A DNA stretch of 31,429 nt from CAYMRB01 sp964392615 (GTDB lineage Bacteria; Planctomycetota; UBA8108). The DNA lies in NCBI GenBank assembly GCA_964392615.1, contig CAYMRB010000058.1, positions 1-31,429 on the forward strand. Reading direction: 5' to 3'. Below, in pieces: positions 1-8,723 of this stretch; within the stretch, counting starts at the first letter, position 1, and each line of letters opens with the position of its first letter. The position numbers were made by a program, and so were the translations under genes. The notes under the pieces were generated by a model. The model worked only from the letters and a program-made list of their open reading frames with translations, had not been told where the DNA came from and made no database searches.

Positions 1-749
1 AGCGGTCGGTGGTTCTCGAACTCCAGCGTGCAGATCGAATGCGTGATGCCCTCGATCGAGTCGCTCTGACCGTGGGCGAAGTCGTACATCGGGTAGATGC
101 ACCACTTGTCGCCCGTTCGATGATGCGACGCTTTCTTGATGCGATAGATCGGAGGATCGCGAAGAAGCATGTTCTTCGACGCCATGTCGATCTTCGCGCG
201 CACGACGTGCTCGCCGTCCTCGAACTCGCCCGCTCGCATACGTTCGAAAAGATCGAGGCTCTCCTCGATCGATCGATCGCGATAGGGGCTGGGCCGCCCC
301 GCCTCGAGCACGGTACCGCGATACTCGCTGGCTTCTTCCGCGCTCAGGCTGTCGACATAGGCCTTGCCGTCTCGGATGAGCTGCACGGCCCACTCCCACA
401 GCCGGTCGAAGTAGTCCGACGCAAAGAAGCAGCGATCCTCCCAGTCGAACCCGAGCCAGCGCACGTCCTCCTGGATCGACTCGACGTACTCGACGTCTTC
501 GGCGATCGGATTCGTATCGTCGAAGCGCAAGTTGCACAGACCGCCGTACGTCTCCGCGAGGCCGAAGTTGAGACAGATCGACTTCGCGTGCCCGATGTGG
601 AGGTAGCCGTTGGGCTCGGGAGGAAAGCGCGTGTGGACTCGACCGTCGTGCTTCCCCGTCCGGTTGTCCTCTTCGATGACACGTCCGATAAAGTTCGCGG
701 GAGCTCCGCTCTCGCGAGCCCCGTCCGCCTCGGATCCATGGTCGGTCAA
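1..749 (-). CDS. glnS: Glutaminyl-tRNA synthetase, N-terminal part (runs off the window)
   Basis: This gene charges tRNA-Gln with glutamine in the cytoplasm. The 249 visible codons contain the class I signature region RFPPEPNGYLHIGHAKS, with HIGH as the ATP-binding motif. They continue with GGLCNLRFDDTNP and end in CTLEFENHRP, all characteristic of GlnRS. GluRS lacks this form of the motif. The 3' part, including the KMSKS-type loop and the anticodon domains, lies outside the window. The start is TTG at 749. An AGGAG (758-762) lies eight bases upstream of it, and no ATG fits better. The neighbouring barrel gene is divergent, so the 275 bases between them must hold both promoters. The family call is secure. 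The start is well supported but non-canonical. Confidence 0.93.
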   Translation of the reverse strand, partial: MTDHGSEADGARESGAPANFIGRVIEEDNRTGKHDGRVHTRFPPEPNGYLHIGHAKSICLNFGLAETYGGLCNLRFDDTNPIAEDVEYVESIQEDVRWLGFDWEDRCFFASDYFDRLWEWAVQLIRDGKAYVDSLSAEEASEYRGTVLEAGRPSPYRDRSIEESLDLFERMRAGEFEDGEHVVRAKIDMASKNMLLRDPPIYRIKKASHHRTGDKWCIYPMYDFAHGQSDSIEGITHSICTLEFENHRP

Positions 750-762
750 ACGACTAGCTCCT

Positions 763-809
763 AGTTCACTCTGGATTGAACTGAAGGGGCATGATATCGT
801 TCGCCCCTT
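763..809 (-). promoter_or_regulatory. Two adjacent inverted repeats in the glnS leader
   Basis: Directly upstream of the glnS Shine-Dalgarno sequence lies a perfect 6-bp inverted repeat (agttca 763-768, tgaact 777-782). Next to it is a perfect 7-bp one (aaggggc 784-790, gcccctt 803-809). They could be operator half-sites or leader hairpins affecting access to the ribosome site. No T-run follows, so they are not an obvious terminator. Function is unknown. Confidence 0.35.
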
Positions 810-1024
810 GGATGTCGAGGGGGGCTACGGAATTGCCCTCCAGACCGAAAGAGCTGCGAATTATTCCCGAATATCAGCCCGCCAATCGCTGAAAACCCCA
901 CACCCATGGCGAGAGACTTCAGCGACAACGGGCGGCAGGTCCGATAGGGAACAGGATTTGCTTCGACGGTGCGTTCACGGTTTGGCATGCGGGAATGCCG
1001 CCGGAGTTCATGAGGAGGGTCATG

Positions 1025-2332
1025 ATGCTGCGTATTAGGACTTTGTCCGTCATCTTCGCGTGTGTCTTCGGACTCGCGCTCACAATGCCGCGTGCGGAGG
1101 ATCCGCCGGCTGGTGCTGCCAACGAGGAGGAGTCGACGGTTCTCGATGAGATCTCCGACTATCTCGCTGGCGGCGACTTCAAGCTCAACCTGCGCTTGCG
1201 GGGAGAGCTCGCCGACATCACCCCTGGCGGGCGATACTCGGAGGCGTATACGTCTCGGCTGCGAATCGGCTACGGCCTGCCGCAGTGGATGGGCTTCACG
1301 GCATACGCCGAGCTGGAGGACATCCGGGCGGCGTCCGATGACACGTACAACGCCGCTGGTCTCAACCGGCAGGGCAATCACACGGTCATCGCCGATCCGG
1401 TCGACACGGAGCTCAACCAGCTCTTCATCGCGTACACGCCGACCGAGGATCTCGACGACGTCGTCGGCGAGCTCGTCAGGAAGGCGATGCCGACCGTCCA
1501 GGTCGGACGCCAGCGGGTCAAGCTCGACGACGACCGCTTCATCGGTAACGTCGGCTGGCGCCAAAACGAGCAGACGTTCGACGCCGCCGTCGCGCAGACG
1601 TCGCTCGGAATCGACAAGCTCAGGGCGATCTACGGTTACGTGTGGGACGTCAACCGCATCTTCGGGCCGGACTCGGGCCTTGACCTGCGGACGAACGTGC
1701 ACCTGTTCAACATCAACTACGCGATGTGCGAGAGCTTCGACGTGACCGGCTTCGCGTACCTGCTCGACTTGCAGAACGCGGCGGCGGCTTCGACGAACAC
1801 CGTCGGTATTCGCATCACGGGCGGCGTCCCCGTCAGCGAGGACCAGTTCGCTCTCAAGTACGAGGGCTCGTTCGCGTGGCAGGAAGATGCCTTCGAGAAC
1901 GCGGCGAAGTACGACGCGATCTACGGCAAGCTCCAGGTCACTGGCGTCATCCAGAAGGACTACGACGTCGGTGCCGGTTACGAGATCCTCGGCGCCGGTC
2001 GTGGCGCCAGCTCGTTCCAGACGCCGCTGGCGACGCTGCACAAGCACAACGGTTTTGCCGACATGTTCCTCGCGACGCCGCCGAACGGCCTCCAGGACGT
2101 CTACATCGTCGGTGGGGCCAACCTGCCCCTCGGCCTCAAGGCTCGCGGTTGGTTCCACATGTTCTTCGAAGACCAGGGCGGCAGCCGCTACGGCCAGGAG
2201 ATCGACGCCGCGCTGTCGAAGAAGCTGACCAAGAACCTCTCGGCTCTCGTGAAGTACGCCTGGTTCGATGGCGACAACGGGATGGCCGACATCTACAAGG
2301 TGTGGTTCCAGATCGAGCTGAACATCGACTGA
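1025..2332 (+). CDS. Outer-membrane beta-barrel protein, alginate-export type
   Basis: Predicted 435-residue outer-membrane channel. It opens with a signal peptide (MLRIRTLSVIFACVFGLALTM) with likely cleavage after PRA. The mature part has many alternating hydrophobic/polar strands and ends in a strand with WFQIEL near the C-terminus. The segment VGRQRVKLDDDRFIGNVGW followed by RQNEQTFDA is the conserved block of the alginate-export barrel family, as I recall it. The family name does not prove an alginate substrate; homologues occur widely as porins. Of several in-frame ATGs, 1025 is chosen because AGGAGG (1013-1018) lies six bases before it; 1022 is the alternative. The gene stands alone, divergent from glnS, and ends in a hairpin terminator before the convergent helicase gene. 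Confidence 0.75.
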   Translation: MLRIRTLSVIFACVFGLALTMPRAEDPPAGAANEEESTVLDEISDYLAGGDFKLNLRLRGELADITPGGRYSEAYTSRLRIGYGLPQWMGFTAYAELEDIRAASDDTYNAAGLNRQGNHTVIADPVDTELNQLFIAYTPTEDLDDVVGELVRKAMPTVQVGRQRVKLDDDRFIGNVGWRQNEQTFDAAVAQTSLGIDKLRAIYGYVWDVNRIFGPDSGLDLRTNVHLFNINYAMCESFDVTGFAYLLDLQNAAAASTNTVGIRITGGVPVSEDQFALKYEGSFAWQEDAFENAAKYDAIYGKLQVTGVIQKDYDVGAGYEILGAGRGASSFQTPLATLHKHNGFADMFLATPPNGLQDVYIVGGANLPLGLKARGWFHMFFEDQGGSRYGQEIDAALSKKLTKNLSALVKYAWFDGDNGMADIYKVWFQIELNID

Positions 2333-2378
2333 TCGATCTTCTGCACGTCGAACGCGGCAACGCGTGAGAGCAGAAGCG

Positions 2379-2432
2379 GCCGGCGGCTTTCGGCGCACTT
2401 CAGGTGCCCGGGAGTCGCCGGCTTTCTTTTTC
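2379..2432 (+). terminator. Rho-independent terminator of the barrel gene
   Basis: gccggcggc (2379-2387) pairs with gtcgccggc (2414-2422) over nine positions, one of them a G-T pair. A T-rich tract (2423-2431) follows directly. The loop holds a smaller imperfect stem. It lies 46 bases after the barrel stop codon, in the right orientation. On the other strand no T-run follows. Confidence 0.7.
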
Positions 2433-2438
2433 GGCGGT

Positions 2439-2458
2439 CAGTTCAGTTCAGTTCAGTT
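2439..2458. repeat. Pentanucleotide tandem repeat, four copies of CAGTT
   Basis: Four perfect copies of CAGTT span the stop codon of the minus-strand helicase gene (2453-2455). The stop falls in the copy nearest the coding sequence, so gain or loss of other copies would change only the 3' untranslated part. Confidence 0.8.
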
Positions 2459-5176
2459 CCTGGCGGGGCCGTCGGGGGCGCGGCTCGCCTCCCGCCCTCC
2501 GAGCGCGAGCAGGCTCGCCAGCGAGCGGCTGAGGTCGCCGAGCGCCGTCTCGTCGGGAAGAGTAAGCGTCAATCGCGGCCGCCCCTCGTCGTCCGTCTGC
2601 ACGCACTCCCGCAGCCGTTCCTCGAGGAACGCGGCGATGCGCTGCGACTCCGAGTTCTCGCCGTCGTCAGGGAGGATCGCGCTGATCAAGCCGAGCGCCG
2701 ACGTGAAAGCCTCGCCGCTCGCCGCCGCGACGCGCTCCGCGCGAGCGAGCTGCCGCGCTTCCTTCTCGCGAGCGGACTTCTCGCGTTCGTCGATCGACGC
2801 CTCCTCCCGGGCGCCGAGGAGCTCTTCCAGCCGGCTGCGGAGCTCCTCCATCCCACTCTGCAGATCGACCTCGTCCACGTCTGACTCGAAGTCGAGCGCA
2901 GCCGTCGCCAGAGCGTGCTTCGCCGAGAGCGTGTTGAGCAGATTCTCTTCAAGCGTGTCCTCCGTCACCAGGAGATACACCTGCACGGGGCGCTTCTGCC
3001 CCATGCGATGCGCGCGTCCGACACGCTGCTCGAGGATCGCCGGGTTCCACGGCAGGTCGACGTTGATCACCGTGTTGGCGGCCTGCAGGTTGAGCCCGGT
3101 CGCGCCCGCGTTCGTCGTCATGAAGAGCCGGCACTCGGGATCGTCGCGGAACTGTCGCACGAGAGCCGCGCGCTTCTTCTGCGGCACGCTGCCGTCGAGC
3201 CGAACCCAACGGATGCCGTGCTTGCGCAGGACCTTCTCGACGAGGTCGAGCATCGTCGTCCACTCGGAGAAGAGGACGATCTTGCGATCCGCTTCGCGCG
3301 ACAGCTGCTCGACGAGCTCGTCGAGCCTCGCGAGCTTCGTCGAGAAACCCGGCGGCTTCTTGTCGACGAGGAACGTGCTGTTGGCGACCATGCGGCACAT
3401 CAGGAGGGCCCTCTGGAGGCGCAAGAGGTCCATCTCCGTCAGGTAAGGCTTGTTGACGATGGTTTGAATCGCCGACATCCAACCGCGATGGACCTCGAGC
3501 TGCTCGAACGTCGGCGCGACGCGGAGGATCTCGGTCGTGCGCGGCGGCAGCTGCTTCATCACCGACGCCCGCGTGCGGCGCAGGAGCACGGGTTTGAGGT
3601 TCTTCCGCAGCTCGTCGAGGTTCCTGAAGCCGAGCACCTTGCCCTTCTCGTCGACGACACGATGTCGATTGAGAAACCGGAACGCCGGCCCGAGGCGGCG
3701 GTCGTCGATGAACTCGACGACGGAGTAGAGCTCGTCGAGGCGATTCTCCAGCGGCGTGCCCGAAAGCGCGAGCGCGAAGCGTGACCGCAGCCCCTTGACC
3801 GTGCGGGTCGTCTTCGCCTCCCAGTTCTTGATGCGCTGCGCCTCGTCCAGAATGATCAGGTCCCAATCGACGGCCTCGATGGCGAGGATATCGCGAATCA
3901 CCTGCTCGTAATTGCAGATCGTGAAGAACGCGCGATTCGCGTACTGCGTGACGCGCTCCTTCGCAGGTCCGAGGATGAGCTGGCTGTCGCGCGAGCAGAA
4001 GCGCTCGATCTCCGCGGCCCACTGCGACTTCAACGACGCGGGACAGACGATGAGGACCTTCGAGACTCCGACCTCCCGCGCCAAGAGCTCGGCGACGCCG
4101 ACACCCTGGATCGTCTTGCCGAGCCCCATGTCGTCGGCGAGGATCGCGCGTCCGGCGCCGGCCGCGAACGCGACGCCATCGAGCTGGTAGGGAAGCAGCT
4201 CGACACGCAGGAGCTCCCGGCGCAACGCGTGCTTGGCCGGAGCCGCGCGAATCTCCTCGACGAGCCGAGAGAGACGCGCCTCATGCAGACGCTGCTGGAT
4301 GAACTCCTCGGCGTCGGGGTAGATCACGACATCACGGCCGAGGAGCTCGAGCTTGCGCACACGGCGCAGCAGGTCGTGGATGTCGATGACCTCGCGACCG
4401 CGCAGCGGCTCCAGGAGCGCCTTCGCACGCTCCTCGCGGATGCGCGGCACGAGTACGCGCAGCTCGACTCGCTTGCCGTACGCGAGGTAGACGGCGATCT
4501 CCCGCGGTCGGTACGGCGCCGCCAGAGCCGCCGCGCCGAAGCGCTTGCGCACCTTCGCAGCGACGTTCAGGACGTGCTTGCACGTTCCGAGCGTGTTCTT
4601 GCGGAAGTCGGGACACGTGCAGTACGACTCGCCGGGCTCGAGGCCCCGCAGCGCGACGCGATAGGTGCGGCCGGACAGAGCGCTGGTGACCGCGTAGTCG
4701 GTCCATGGCGTCGAACGGTCCGCTGCGCGCACGGTCATCTTCTCGGTCCTGGCGCGCTCGCGACGTTCGTCGAGTGCGAGCTGAACGAGCTCCTCCTCGC
4801 CGAGGCTCTCGACGGGCACCCGATCCTTCGGGGGCGCCGACAGCCCGAGCTCCATCTTCTCCTCGAGGATCAACGAAAACGCCGCACCGATGTGCGCGCA
4901 TGCGACCGTGCAGCTGCTGCAGCGAAACTGCAGACGGCGACGCGCTGCCTTCGTCAGCGAGATCACGACTTTGGCGGAGTCGCGGCCGTGGAGCCGCAGA
5001 GTCAGCGCATCATCATCGAGCGACACTTGCGACACGACCTCGATCGTCCGCTGGCCGCCCTCGCGAATCAGCCGCGGCCCCTCCTCGCCGAGGAGCTTGC
5101 AGGCGGTGCGATAGTCGAGACGGGAGAGGCGGTCGCGGAGGGTCAGCCGGTCCCGTTGCTGCGTCTTCGTCTTCAT
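2453..5176 (-). CDS. SNF2-family helicase with SWIM zinc finger
   Basis: A 907-residue ATP-dependent DNA translocase of the Swi2/Snf2 (RapA-like) superfamily, presumably acting on DNA-protein complexes. Residues 86-95 hold CSSCTVACAH, a possible extra zinc site. Residues 186-201 hold the classical SWIM pattern CxCx(10)CxH. The helicase core follows: Walker A DDMGLGKT (348-355), a DEAQ box (444-447), LSGTPLENR (471-479) and motif VI QRVGRAHRMGQ (717-727). A charged, probably helical C-terminal tail runs from about 760. Length and domain order match bacterial SWIM/SNF2 proteins. The start ATG at 5176 has only a weak purine-rich tract before it. No restriction, toxin or defence gene is nearby, so there is no contextual sign of a defence role. 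The precise substrate is unknown. Confidence 0.92.
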   Translation of the reverse strand: MKTKTQQRDRLTLRDRLSRLDYRTACKLLGEEGPRLIREGGQRTIEVVSQVSLDDDALTLRLHGRDSAKVVISLTKAARRRLQFRCSSCTVACAHIGAAFSLILEEKMELGLSAPPKDRVPVESLGEEELVQLALDERRERARTEKMTVRAADRSTPWTDYAVTSALSGRTYRVALRGLEPGESYCTCPDFRKNTLGTCKHVLNVAAKVRKRFGAAALAAPYRPREIAVYLAYGKRVELRVLVPRIREERAKALLEPLRGREVIDIHDLLRRVRKLELLGRDVVIYPDAEEFIQQRLHEARLSRLVEEIRAAPAKHALRRELLRVELLPYQLDGVAFAAGAGRAILADDMGLGKTIQGVGVAELLAREVGVSKVLIVCPASLKSQWAAEIERFCSRDSQLILGPAKERVTQYANRAFFTICNYEQVIRDILAIEAVDWDLIILDEAQRIKNWEAKTTRTVKGLRSRFALALSGTPLENRLDELYSVVEFIDDRRLGPAFRFLNRHRVVDEKGKVLGFRNLDELRKNLKPVLLRRTRASVMKQLPPRTTEILRVAPTFEQLEVHRGWMSAIQTIVNKPYLTEMDLLRLQRALLMCRMVANSTFLVDKKPPGFSTKLARLDELVEQLSREADRKIVLFSEWTTMLDLVEKVLRKHGIRWVRLDGSVPQKKRAALVRQFRDDPECRLFMTTNAGATGLNLQAANTVINVDLPWNPAILEQRVGRAHRMGQKRPVQVYLLVTEDTLEENLLNTLSAKHALATAALDFESDVDEVDLQSGMEELRSRLEELLGAREEASIDEREKSAREKEARQLARAERVAAASGEAFTSALGLISAILPDDGENSESQRIAAFLEERLRECVQTDDEGRPRLTLTLPDETALGDLSRSLASLLALGGREASRAPDGPARN

Positions 5177-5205
5177 TTTCTTTCGCTGCGTCGAGGGGAG
5201 AGGAT

Positions 5206-5217
5206 CCTAGCGCTAGG
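5206..5217. promoter_or_regulatory. Perfect 12-bp palindrome upstream of the helicase gene
   Basis: cctagcgctagg is a perfect palindrome 30 bases upstream of the helicase start codon, in the 107-base gap after the malic enzyme gene. Its place would suit an operator. No protein is known to bind it. Confidence 0.3.
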
Positions 5218-5283
5218 CTAGTAGTCTACCCCCGGCCCCGCCGGCCGATCCAGCCTGCGCTATGGCACAGTCGCTCGCGGCGG

Positions 5284-6996
5284 TCACGCCGGTCGATACG
5301 GCAGGTACACGGGATCCCACATCAGCTGGTCGATGCGCCGTTCGAGCTCGTCGTCGGTTGCTTCCGGCGCGGCACCATCCTCGACGAGCGTCTTCGCCAC
5401 GCCTCCGGCCACGGCGCGCGACAGCCCGCGCAACTTCGAGAGCGGCGGGAACAGCGACGATCCGACCTCTGTCGACACCCCCGCGGCGTTGGCCAGAGCC
5501 TTTGCCGCGGCGAGGAACGCCCTCTCGGGGATCGTCGTGGCGCGAGCAGCGATCGCGCCCAGCCCGGCGCCCGGGAAGATCAGCACGTTGTTGGCTTGAC
5601 CGATCTCGTACGTGCGGCCGCCGTGCTGCACTGGCACGAACGGGCTGCCGGTCGCGACGATCGCGGCGCCGTTCGTCCACTCGATCAGCTGCGCCGGCGT
5701 CGCCTCCGTCTTGCTGGTCGGATTGCTCAGCGGGAAGATCACCGGCCGCGCGCAGTTCGCGTGCATCGTCTCGACCATCTCCCGAGTGAACGCTCCCGGC
5801 TGTCCGGCCATACCGATCAGGATCGTCGGCGCGAAGTTCCGAACGACATCCAGAAGGCCGAAGGTTCCGCCGCGACCGCCCGTCCAGCTCCCCACCATTG
5901 CGGGGTCGGCCGCCAGGTCGACCTTGTGACCGACGAGGCCGCGACGGTCGCCCAGGATCAGCCCGCGAGAGTCGAGCGCCACGATGCGGCTGCGCGCATC
6001 CTCTTCGGTGAGGCCGTCGTCCATCATCGCGTTGCGCAACGCGGTGGCTGTGCCGCCGCCGGCCGCTCCGGCGCCGTAGATCACGGCGCGCTCGCAGTCG
6101 AACGAGCGGTCGGCCTGACGCAACGCCGCGACGACACCGGCGACCACGACCGCCCCCGTCCCCTGAATGTCGTCGTCGAACGACGGCACCTTATCGCGGT
6201 ACCGCTCCAGAACCTGGTACGCGTTCTCGTTCGAGAAGTCCTCCCACTGAATGAGCGCGCCGGGAAACACCCTGCGGGCGGCCTCGATGAACTCGTCGAT
6301 CAGCGCGAAGTAGTCCTCGCCGCGGACGCGCGGGTGCCGCAGCCCGAGGTAGAACGGATCTTCGAGAAGGGCCGGGTTGTTCGTGCCGACGTCGATATCG
6401 ACCGGCAGACACGTCGCCGGGTGGATGCCCGCGGCGGCGGTGTACAGCGTCAGCTTGCCGATCGGAATCCCCATGCCTCCGACGCCGAGGTCGCCCAGCC
6501 CGAGGATGGCCTCGTTGTCCGTAACTACCATCACCTGGCAATCCTCGACCGGCGCGGAGCGAAGAATCTCCTCCACTCGCCCGAGGTGCCGCATGGTGAT
6601 GTAGATCCCCCGCGGCTTGCGATAGATGTGACTGTAGCGCTCGCACGCCTTGCCGACCGTCGGGGTGTAGACGATCGGCATCATCTCCTCGATGTGGTCG
6701 AGGAGCAGGCCGTAGAACAGCGTCTCGTTGCGGTCCTGCAGCGAGCTCAGGTCGGCGTAGCGGTGGACGTCGTCACCGGCCCGGCAGTAATTCTCGTACG
6801 CCCGCGCCTTCTGTAGGGCGGGTGTCGACACGCCGGGTGGCAGCAGCGCGGAGAGGCCGAGGCTCTTGCGCTCCTCGCGCGTGAAACACGTCCCCTTGTT
6901 CAGAATCGGGTCGCTCTTGATAGCGGCGCCGCGCTTCGAGACGAGCAGGTATCGCTCGTGCGTCTCCGGGTCGACGGCTGGCTTGAAGTATCGCAT
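5284..6996 (-). CDS. maeA: NAD-dependent malic enzyme
   Basis: Cytoplasmic enzyme converting malate to pyruvate and CO2 with reduction of NAD(P). The 570-residue length equals the large bacterial/eukaryotic form (E. coli MaeA is about 565), not the short MaeB type. Visible features are the YTPTVG block with catalytic Tyr110 and catalytic Lys181 in GIPIGKLTLY. The metal-binding segments are QWEDF (250-254) and FDDDIQGT (273-280), and the dinucleotide loop YGAGAAGGG covers 307-315. The usual family form of the second segment is FNDDIQGT; the Asn-to-Asp change is mild. Cofactor preference (NAD or NADP) cannot be decided by eye. GAGGA lies eight bases before the ATG. The gene precedes the helicase on the same strand by 107 bases, but nothing links them functionally. 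Confidence 0.93.
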   Translation of the reverse strand: MRYFKPAVDPETHERYLLVSKRGAAIKSDPILNKGTCFTREERKSLGLSALLPPGVSTPALQKARAYENYCRAGDDVHRYADLSSLQDRNETLFYGLLLDHIEEMMPIVYTPTVGKACERYSHIYRKPRGIYITMRHLGRVEEILRSAPVEDCQVMVVTDNEAILGLGDLGVGGMGIPIGKLTLYTAAAGIHPATCLPVDIDVGTNNPALLEDPFYLGLRHPRVRGEDYFALIDEFIEAARRVFPGALIQWEDFSNENAYQVLERYRDKVPSFDDDIQGTGAVVVAGVVAALRQADRSFDCERAVIYGAGAAGGGTATALRNAMMDDGLTEEDARSRIVALDSRGLILGDRRGLVGHKVDLAADPAMVGSWTGGRGGTFGLLDVVRNFAPTILIGMAGQPGAFTREMVETMHANCARPVIFPLSNPTSKTEATPAQLIEWTNGAAIVATGSPFVPVQHGGRTYEIGQANNVLIFPGAGLGAIAARATTIPERAFLAAAKALANAAGVSTEVGSSLFPPLSKLRGLSRAVAGGVAKTLVEDGAAPEATDDELERRIDQLMWDPVYLPYRPA

Positions 6997-7294
6997 GCGG
7001 GAAATCCTCGACGGCGGTGGGGAACCGTCCGCGCGGTCTCACACGTGGGGCGGCGCGGGGCCAGGACCGACCTATGCGACTCGGAGACCCGCACATAGCG
7101 TACCCGCACGCACGCCGTCTCATCGCCGTCGTCCGGAGGCTCCTATCGGGGGCTCGATCGAGATCGACGGAGACGCATCACGACGGTCACACAGCGCAAC
7201 CGTTGTTGACCGAGGGCGGGCGGGCACCGACGATGACACGCTCTGGCGGCCGGTGCGGGCGACGTAGCCCACGGAGTCGCCCAGGAGGAATGCC
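6997..7294. other. Divergent intergenic region
   Basis: This 298-base spacer lies between the malic enzyme gene (leftward) and the Tat-exported protein gene (rightward), so it should carry two promoters. I found no convincing -35/-10 pair and no coding signal. The only firm site is AGGAGG (7283-7288), six bases before the ATG at 7295. Confidence 0.5.
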
Positions 7295-8686
7295 ATGTGG
7301 ACACCGACACGCCGTGAGCTGTTGAAGACCGGTGCCGCGCTGGCCATCGCCGGCGCCACGGGACCTCTCCTCTACGCCTACGTTCCCGACAACCCGCGCG
7401 GCGAGAGACCGCGGCAGGATGACGGCGTCGAGGTGCTCTTCCCGCGCGGTCGCGTACCGCTTTCGTTCATCATCGACGACTCGACCTGCCTGGTGAACAT
7501 GGGGCACTTCTGCATGCCGCAATTCGCCACCGCGCACCCGAACCGCGACGCGTACAAGAAGCCGTGGAAGACGTGGCCGCGCGAGATCCCGGACGCCTTT
7601 GTTCGCGAGTTCGGCGAGTGGTGCGCCGAGCATGGCGTCAAGGGGAAGTACAGCATCGTCCCGTATCCCGCGTGCGTCGGGTGGCTCGACCGCGAGCTGC
7701 CGGGCTGGTCGCGCGCGGAGCTGCTAGCCAGTCTCGAGCTGGTGCGCGAGCTGATGCTGCCGAATTGGGACATTCACCCGGAGATGATCACGCACACGAG
7801 AGTGATCGACCTCCGCACCGGCCGACCGTTCGAGGAGATCAGCACGGCAACGATGGAGAACTCCTATCCGCAGGAGCACAAATCGGTCGACGAGCTGGCG
7901 AGCTACCTCGCGTACGCGCTCGCAATCCTCGAGCGCTGCGATCTGCCGTGCGAGGGCATCACGACGCCTGGAGGGTTCGGCAATCGGGTCAAGTCCGAGC
8001 TGTCGCTCGCCACGCACCAGGCCGTTCGCGATGTCTACCGCGTCGATCTCCCCCACTACTTCAAGTACGTCGCCGGCGGCGCTGACGAGAACACCGAGCC
8101 GCGCGTCGAGCACGTCAAGGGTCTCGAGTCCGACGACACGCGCGCAATCGTCAACGTGCCCGCGGGCACCGGCGATTGGTTCGGCGGTTGGGACGGCGCT
8201 CTCGACAGCCAGGGTCACAAGTACGCGAACGCCGGCGCGACGAGTGGTCGCATGGTCGAGCTCATCGAGCGCGGCGCGCCGGCGGTGATGCTGTGCCACT
8301 GGCCCGGCATGTACTGCAACGGCACGAAGAAGGGCTTCCGTGACTTCCAGCGGGTCGTCGTCGCGCTCGAACGGCGCTTCCGCGATCGGACGATCTGGAT
8401 GAAGGTCAGCGAAATCGCGCGCTATTGGGCCGCGAAGGAGCTCACGGCCATCGACAGCAAGAACCGCGCGTTAGAGCTGCGCGCGCCGTTCGCGTGTCCG
8501 TCGTTCACGCTGCGCATGAAGTCGGCGGGCAACGGGGCCCCTGAGATCGTCCGCGACGGCAAGGCGGTTCCGCTCGCGATGACCGCGGCAGCGAGGGACC
8601 TCCGGACGGGCACGTTCGTACGTGACGGCCAATCAGTACGTCTGTGCTTCGATCTCGCGAAGGGCAAGACAACGGTTCGGGCGTGA
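7295..8686 (+). CDS. Tat-exported protein, possible polysaccharide-deacetylase-like fold
   Basis: A 463-residue protein with a twin-arginine signal (TRRELLKTG, Arg6-Arg7, then an Ala/Gly-rich hydrophobic stretch), so it is probably exported folded. I do not recognise a named family. Three features suggest the metal-dependent glycoside hydrolase/deacetylase (NodB-like) barrel: the motif FIIDDST near residue 60, the spaced histidines in DIHPEMITHT, and a late CHWPG motif. This fold call is inference. The region after about residue 385 looks like a small C-terminal beta domain. A strong AGGAGG precedes the ATG by six bases. It stands between the divergent malic enzyme gene and a convergent PQQ-like propeller gene 37 bases away. 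Carbohydrate action would suit the rest of the window. Confidence 0.6.
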   Translation: MWTPTRRELLKTGAALAIAGATGPLLYAYVPDNPRGERPRQDDGVEVLFPRGRVPLSFIIDDSTCLVNMGHFCMPQFATAHPNRDAYKKPWKTWPREIPDAFVREFGEWCAEHGVKGKYSIVPYPACVGWLDRELPGWSRAELLASLELVRELMLPNWDIHPEMITHTRVIDLRTGRPFEEISTATMENSYPQEHKSVDELASYLAYALAILERCDLPCEGITTPGGFGNRVKSELSLATHQAVRDVYRVDLPHYFKYVAGGADENTEPRVEHVKGLESDDTRAIVNVPAGTGDWFGGWDGALDSQGHKYANAGATSGRMVELIERGAPAVMLCHWPGMYCNGTKKGFRDFQRVVVALERRFRDRTIWMKVSEIARYWAAKELTAIDSKNRALELRAPFACPSFTLRMKSAGNGAPEIVRDGKAVPLAMTAAARDLRTGTFVRDGQSVRLCFDLAKGKTTVRA

Positions 8687-8723
8687 CCCCGGCCCCGTTC
8701 GACAGTCCGTTGAGAAAGAGCTG

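Noticed and set aside
2439..2458. Phase-variable switch from the CAGTT repeat
   Set aside because: The helicase stop lies in the copy nearest the coding sequence, so copy-number change would not alter the protein.
2453..5176. SNF2 helicase as part of a defence island
   Set aside because: SNF2 proteins occur in some defence systems, but no nuclease, methylase, protease partner or mobile element is next to it.
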